Part shown: positions 60,762-64,000 of the stretch, piece by piece | Position numbering within the stretch: position 1 is the first letter of the stretch | How the letters are laid out: every line of letters begins with the position of its first letter | Source: Haloferax namakaokahaiae | Lineage (GTDB): Archaea; Halobacteriota; Halobacteria; Halobacteriales; Haloferacaceae | NCBI RefSeq assembly: GCF_042663225.1 | Contig: NZ_JBHTAA010000005.1 | Location: forward strand, 1,054,001 to 1,118,000 | Length of the DNA stretch: 64,000 nt | Direction of reading: 5' to 3' | The notes under the pieces: model-generated | Told to the model about the DNA's origin: nothing | The model's input: only the letters and a program-made list of their open reading frames with translations | Databases searched by the model: none | Translations under genes and position numbers: made by a program

Positions 60762-61176
60762 GGCTGACGGAGTCGCCGGCACCGCCCGCGGGCAACTGTC
60801 GTTGACCGTCGTCGAAGCCGCGATTGCGACGCTGCTCATCCTCGCGGTGACCGCTTCGTTCGCCTTCACGCCGTCGCCACCGTCGGAATCGACACTCGAT
60901 TCGGAGGCGGCCAACGCTGCAGCCCTGCTCACGACCGTTCCGAACGACGGCACCGGAACCGTACTCGGGTCGGCGTGTTCCTCCGAAGCAGAACTCGACT
61001 CACGCGAAGACCAGCTCCGCTCGATTCTCGCGTCGAGTCTTCCCGATGGCGCGTTCGTCTACCTTCAGACGCCGGTCGGCACGGTGGGAACGCCACCACC
61101 GGACAGTGCACGGGTTGGGACGGCACCAGTCGTCGTCCCGGAGTGCTCTGCGACGCTGGAGGTGTGGTACCCGTGA
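60748..61176 (+). CDS. pilin-like protein 4 (DUF7262-type)
   Basis: A 142-residue protein, MPTREADGVAGTARGQLSLT, with helix VVEAAIATLLILAVTASFAF. The RGQLSLT..E start of the helix, with Glu at position 5 of the mature part, fits the pilin rule better than the others. Two cysteines, in SACSSEAELD and PECSATLEVW, suggest a disulfide. It overlaps the next gene by GTGA. Confidence 0.78.
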   Translation: MPTREADGVAGTARGQLSLTVVEAAIATLLILAVTASFAFTPSPPSESTLDSEAANAAALLTTVPNDGTGTVLGSACSSEAELDSREDQLRSILASSLPDGAFVYLQTPVGTVGTPPPDSARVGTAPVVVPECSATLEVWYP

Positions 61177-61700
61177 GCCGTCGTCGGAACGGGGCGGACT
61201 CCGACCGCGGACAACTCGTCCTCGTCTCGGGTGCCGTCGCCGCCGTCGCACTGCTCGCACTCGTTCTCGTCCACGCCCAACTGGCTTACGCCCCGACCGA
61301 GGCGGCGACGTCCGCCAACGTCGATGAGATTTCTTCGGCGACCGAACAGTCGGTGGCGGCCGCGACGCTCGATGTGAGCGGGCGGTTCAGTTGGGGTGCA
61401 CAACAGGCCGCAGTCAGCGACTTCACGTCCCGTCTCGACCCGTCCTTAGAGCGTATCGAACGCGCCTACACCGGCCCGGGCGGCGTCTCGATTTCGAGAA
61501 ACGACTCCGCGGCCGCCGGGTGGGCGCTCTCGAACTGCCCGTCGGGACCGTATCGTGCGTTCGGCAACTGTGTCGCCGACGACGGCGTAGTCGTCCAAGA
61601 CCGAGCGGGAGAGACGACGATCGTCGCCGTGCTCGTGGATATCGATATCGCCACGCTGGACCGACGAGCGGAGTTGACGCTCGCCGTTCGACCGGTGTAG
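61173..61700 (+). CDS. pilin-like protein 5 (DUF7261-type)
   Basis: A 175-residue protein from GTG, VSRRRNGADSDRGQLVLVSG, with helix AVAAVALLALVLVHAQLAYA. RGQLVL parallels the RGQLSL of its neighbour. The outer domain has two cysteines (NCPSGPYRAFGNC). It ends the operon; no further same-strand pilus gene follows before the SnoaL-type gene 117 nt on. Confidence 0.76.
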   Translation: MSRRRNGADSDRGQLVLVSGAVAAVALLALVLVHAQLAYAPTEAATSANVDEISSATEQSVAAATLDVSGRFSWGAQQAAVSDFTSRLDPSLERIERAYTGPGGVSISRNDSAAAGWALSNCPSGPYRAFGNCVADDGVVVQDRAGETTIVAVLVDIDIATLDRRAELTLAVRPV

Positions 61701-61817
61701 ACGCGGGCGACTCAGCCATGGCAATTGCTAACACCCTGCTCGACGTACTCATATACTGTACTCGAACCAGCGACGAAGGGGTAACACCGCCGGAGAGAGT
61801 GCACAGGAGAAACAGCG

Positions 61818-62264
61818 ATGGCATCAGCAAGCACACCACCAGGGACACCCGAGGGGAACGAGCTCGTCGCTCGGCGCTTCCCAGAGGAAGTCGCCACCGA
61901 GGGGAACATCGACGCCATAGACGAGATTTGTACCGAGGATGTAGCCGACCACAGTCCGTTGGGAGAGACGAAGGGTCGTGAAGAACTCAAAGAAGACATA
62001 CGAGGGCTTCGTGAAGCGTTTAGCGACTTTTCGGCAACGGTCGAAGACGTCGTCTCGAACGACGACCTCGTCGCCATGCACGTGACGCTACGAGGAACCC
62101 ACGATGGTGAATTCATGGGCACCGAGGCGACCGGAAAGACGTTCGAAGTGGGGAACATGGTGTTCTCTCGCATCGAAAACGGCCTGATAGCCGAGCGGTG
62201 GGTCCAACCGGACATGCTCGGAATGCTCGACCAACTCGGTATCGTCGAAAAACCCGAGATGTGA
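61818..62264 (+). CDS. SnoaL-like ester cyclase-family protein
   Basis: A 148-residue protein of the alpha+beta barrel NTF2 fold. The pattern EGNIDAIDEICTEDVADHSP, VEDVVSNDDLVAMHVTLRGT and FSRIENGLIAERWVQPDMLG fits the SnoaL-type polyketide cyclase family. Such proteins in archaea are of unknown function. A T-run at 62279-62285 lies between its stop and the convergent MaoC gene. Confidence 0.82.
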   Translation: MASASTPPGTPEGNELVARRFPEEVATEGNIDAIDEICTEDVADHSPLGETKGREELKEDIRGLREAFSDFSATVEDVVSNDDLVAMHVTLRGTHDGEFMGTEATGKTFEVGNMVFSRIENGLIAERWVQPDMLGMLDQLGIVEKPEM

Positions 62265-62283
62265 GTTCACCGAACGCCCTTTT

Positions 62284-62739
62284 TTACGACGACTCCTCGA
62301 CGAGCGGCATCGTGTAACAGACGGCAGTGCCTTCGAGGACGACCATGCCGTCGTCCCGGGTGACCGTCGTAGCGAGTTCGGTAATCGGCTTGTCCTCACG
62401 GACCGAGGTGACCTCGACTCGCCCGGTAATCGTATCACCGGGCCGGACCGGGGCGACGAAGTTCCAGTTGACGTTGAGGAACACCGTTCCGGGACCGGGA
62501 AGGTCTTCGGCGACGACGGCGTTGAGAATCGCGCTCGTGATACCGCCCTGGACGACGATTTCGCCGAACGACGACGCCTCGGCGGCCGCCTCGTCGTAGT
62601 GCAGCGGGTTGTAGTCGCCGCTCAGTTCTGAGAATAGTTCGATATACGTCGGTTCGATGGTGCGCGACCGTTCGGCGGATTGCCCGACGAAAGGAACACC
62701 ACGTGGCCAGACCGTATGGGAGGTGTCGCTGTCGGCCAT
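62284..62739 (-). CDS. MaoC-like hydratase / thioesterase-fold protein
   Basis: A 151-residue hot-dog-fold protein from MADSDTSHTVWPRGVPFVGQ. The hydratase-type segment FSELSGDYNPLHYDEAAAEA has the Asp-x-Asn-Pro-x-His catalytic signature, and IVVQGGITSAILNAVVAEDL follows. It hydrates or modifies enoyl-CoA intermediates. Nine codons upstream are rejected in favour of the ATG. Distal inverted repeats lie 120-180 nt upstream (listed separately). Confidence 0.86.
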   Translation of the reverse strand: MADSDTSHTVWPRGVPFVGQSAERSRTIEPTYIELFSELSGDYNPLHYDEAAAEASSFGEIVVQGGITSAILNAVVAEDLPGPGTVFLNVNWNFVAPVRPGDTITGRVEVTSVREDKPITELATTVTRDDGMVVLEGTAVCYTMPLVEESS

Positions 62740-62860
62740 ACCACGAGATTGGACTGCTACGAGCATAGCTCTGAAGGTCAGCGTCGTGAACCGTCGCTAG
62801 AACGAGAGACTGAAGAGAAGAACACAGACGGCCGGGCATCCGCCTGCGTCCTACGGACAC

Positions 62861-62920
62861 TGGGGAAAATCCCCAATACGCAACCCAATGCAGGTAGTTA
62901 CCTGCAATCGTGTTAATATA
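62861..62920. promoter_or_regulatory. two perfect inverted repeats with a TATA-like box
   Basis: TGGGGAAAATCCCCA (6-bp arms) and TGCAGGTAGTTACCTGCA (8-bp arms) lie close together, followed by TTAATATA. This A/T-rich cluster resembles an operator region, but the nearest gene start on the minus strand (MaoC) is 120 nt away, and on the plus strand no gene starts within 700 nt. From 62740 to 63034 there is otherwise no gene. Confidence 0.4.
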
Positions 62921-63034
62921 CGCACGTGGTGAAATAGTTTTTGACTGTCACTTTTTGGTAGTGACTTCCACGGCAGGGAACGAGACTGATAGCACTCTGA
63001 GACCAGCGAACGGAGCCAACTCGGTCGGATACCG

Positions 63035-63400
63035 TCAGTCGGCGACGATATCGTCTTCGAGACTCGCAACGGCGGTCATCACACTCGTGACGTTCTCGTC
63101 GGCGACGTCGAACGATTCGAGTGTACTCTGCAGGTGGACCGCAGTTGCCTCGAAGTCATCGTGCGACAGGTCGAGGTGCGCGTGCGCCGCCTCCATATCT
63201 TCCCCGGTGTACTCGACTGGGCCGCCGGTGACAGAACTGAAGAACTGCACCTGGTGTGCGCGCAACGAGTTCATATCGACATCCTCGAAGTACCCTTGCA
63301 ACTGCTCGTCTGCGAGCATCCGCTCGTAAAATTCGTCTACCACCGCGGAGAGTGCATCTTCACCACCGAGACGCTCGTAGAGCGATTGTTCTCCCGACAT
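63035..63400 (-). CDS. truncated hemoglobin (group I)
   Basis: A 121-residue protein from MSGEQSLYERLGGEDALSAV, continuing VDEFYERMLADEQLQGYFED with the usual truncated-globin helices. MEAAHAHLDLSHDDFEATAV carries the proximal His (HAHLDL). An in-frame ATG three codons upstream, MGLMSGEQ, is an alternative start. Truncated hemoglobins bind O2 or NO and often detoxify NO. It is divergent from the H-NOX gene. A CTTATC box lies about 25-30 nt upstream. Confidence 0.88.
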   Translation of the reverse strand: MSGEQSLYERLGGEDALSAVVDEFYERMLADEQLQGYFEDVDMNSLRAHQVQFFSSVTGGPVEYTGEDMEAAHAHLDLSHDDFEATAVHLQSTLESFDVADENVTSVMTAVASLEDDIVAD

Positions 63401-63638
63401 TAATCCCATATTTAGGCCAGCTTTGATAAGTCTTAACAAGTGTAATTTCATTGATTGAAACTATTTTATACCATTACGTGTCATATGTGTCTCACGTGTG
63501 ACTTCGACCACATCGACTGCGTCACTGGGTGGGCGGCGTCGGTTACTCCTCCCAATTAGAAGCGCAACAAGTGCGGCGCGTGCATCGGGACAGCGACTAC
63601 TCGGGAGAAGAAAGCGGTCTGGCGGAGGGTGGTGAGTC

Positions 63639-64000
63639 GTGCACGGAATCATTCTCAACAAATTGAAAGACTTCGTCGTCGAGACGTACGACCGAGAGAC
63701 GTGGACGACGTTACAGCGAGAGGCCGGACTCCCCGGGCGGCTCTACGTTCCCGTCGAAGAGTACCCCGACGAGGACGTATTCGCACTCCTCGAGACGGCG
63801 TCTGAACTCACCGAGATACCGGTTCCCGAACTTCTCGAAGCGTTCGGCGAGTACTTGGTGCCGCCCCTGCTCGAAACGTACGGCGTCCACATCGAACGAG
63901 ACTGGACGGGACTCGAACTCATCGCCAACATCAAAGCGTTCCACCTCGCCCTGCGGGAGAAACACATCGCAACGTACACACCCCCGAAGGTGCAAACTGG
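63639..64000 (+). CDS. H-NOX (heme NO/O2-binding) protein, partial
   Basis: The first 120 codons from GTG are visible: VHGIILNKLKDFVVETYDRE then WTTLQREAGLPGRLYVPVEE, LETASELTEIPVPELLEAFG, and LIANIKAFHLALREKHIATY, where the His in AFHL is the expected proximal heme ligand. H-NOX proteins sense NO or O2 and usually regulate a kinase or chemotaxis receptor. The C-terminus is cut by the window, so no output domain can be seen. It faces away from the truncated hemoglobin, with 229 nt between. Confidence 0.82.
   Translation, partial: MHGIILNKLKDFVVETYDRETWTTLQREAGLPGRLYVPVEEYPDEDVFALLETASELTEIPVPELLEAFGEYLVPPLLETYGVHIERDWTGLELIANIKAFHLALREKHIATYTPPKVQT

Noticed and set aside
63461..63661. 66-codon minus-strand frame between the truncated hemoglobin and H-NOX genes
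   Set aside because: Low-complexity translation with no motif; overlaps the start region of H-NOX.

Overview
The window reads as a piece of a haloarchaeal chromosome, most like Haloferax. Coding sequence is strongly G/C-ending and rich in Asp/Glu codons, starts are mostly leaderless (a TATA-like box about 25 nt before ATG/GTG), genes often overlap by ATGA/GTGA, and the gene families are archaeal: GGGP synthase, pantoate kinase, phosphopantothenate synthetase, Pth2, TruD, RpoP, Pcc1, prefoldin beta, Orc1/Cdc6 and PilB/PilC.

Layout. 1-2.8 kb is an A/T-richer accessory patch with a McrB-like AAA+ ATPase, an overlapping McrC-like partner that runs off the left edge, and a divergent zinc-ribbon microprotein. 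2.9-6.4 kb holds lipid synthesis (GGGP synthase), a DUF4013-type membrane protein, a cupin and aspS. The aspS 3' end is followed by repeated degenerate copies of its own last codons and by an A/T-richer stretch with a PAS histidine kinase, which looks like a site used by integrating elements. 8.1-13.3 kb has the archaeal coenzyme A genes (pantoate kinase, phosphopantothenate synthetase), a sulfite-oxidase-type molybdoenzyme, an Imm5-like protein and a Xi-class GST. 13.5-18.2 kb is a 2-oxoacid/acetoin dehydrogenase locus (E1 alpha, E1 beta, AcoX-like, and a convergent E2 with three E3-binding domains). 18.2-24.6 kb contains a methyltransferase, a ThiN-domain regulator, dCTP deaminase, Pth2 and TruD.

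24.6-27.4 kb carries a PQQ-repeat lipoprotein, a membrane protein and an NAD-dependent epimerase. 27.5-29.2 kb is the information-processing cluster L37Ae-RpoP-Pcc1-prefoldin beta-DUF3194, ending in a hairpin/T-rich terminator and followed by a zinc-finger microprotein. 29.2-35.7 kb has DUF2070, GMP synthase subunit A, an HNH-type protein, DUF192, citramalate synthase preceded by a possible leader ORF, and several microproteins. A tRNA-Ser(CGA) near 35.95 kb is followed by two strong stem-loops, one containing a copy of the tRNA 3' end. 36-41.6 kb is a MoxR/DUF58/DUF4129 locus. 41.6-43.4 kb is a probable replication origin: five origin-box-like repeats next to an orc1/cdc6 gene.

43.7-54.3 kb includes a receiver-PAS histidine kinase, then a formate dehydrogenase and molybdenum-cofactor region (MoaD-like, YqeC-like, MobA, a large FdhA, and a NuoF-like subunit with degenerate nucleotide sites), a DehI-type protein and a VOC protein. 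54.6-61.7 kb is a seven-gene type IV pilus operon (PilB, PilC and five small pilin-like proteins) with overlapping genes. The right end has a SnoaL-like protein, a MaoC-type hydratase, a truncated hemoglobin and the start of an H-NOX heme-sensor gene cut by the window edge.

The observations I would follow up first are the aspS-tail array, the tRNA-Ser-adjacent stem-loops, the short ORF at the start of the citramalate synthase transcript, the McrBC-type system at the left edge, the cysteine-free L37Ae and the degenerate NuoF-like subunit. I did not find a clear, wholly new multi-gene system.
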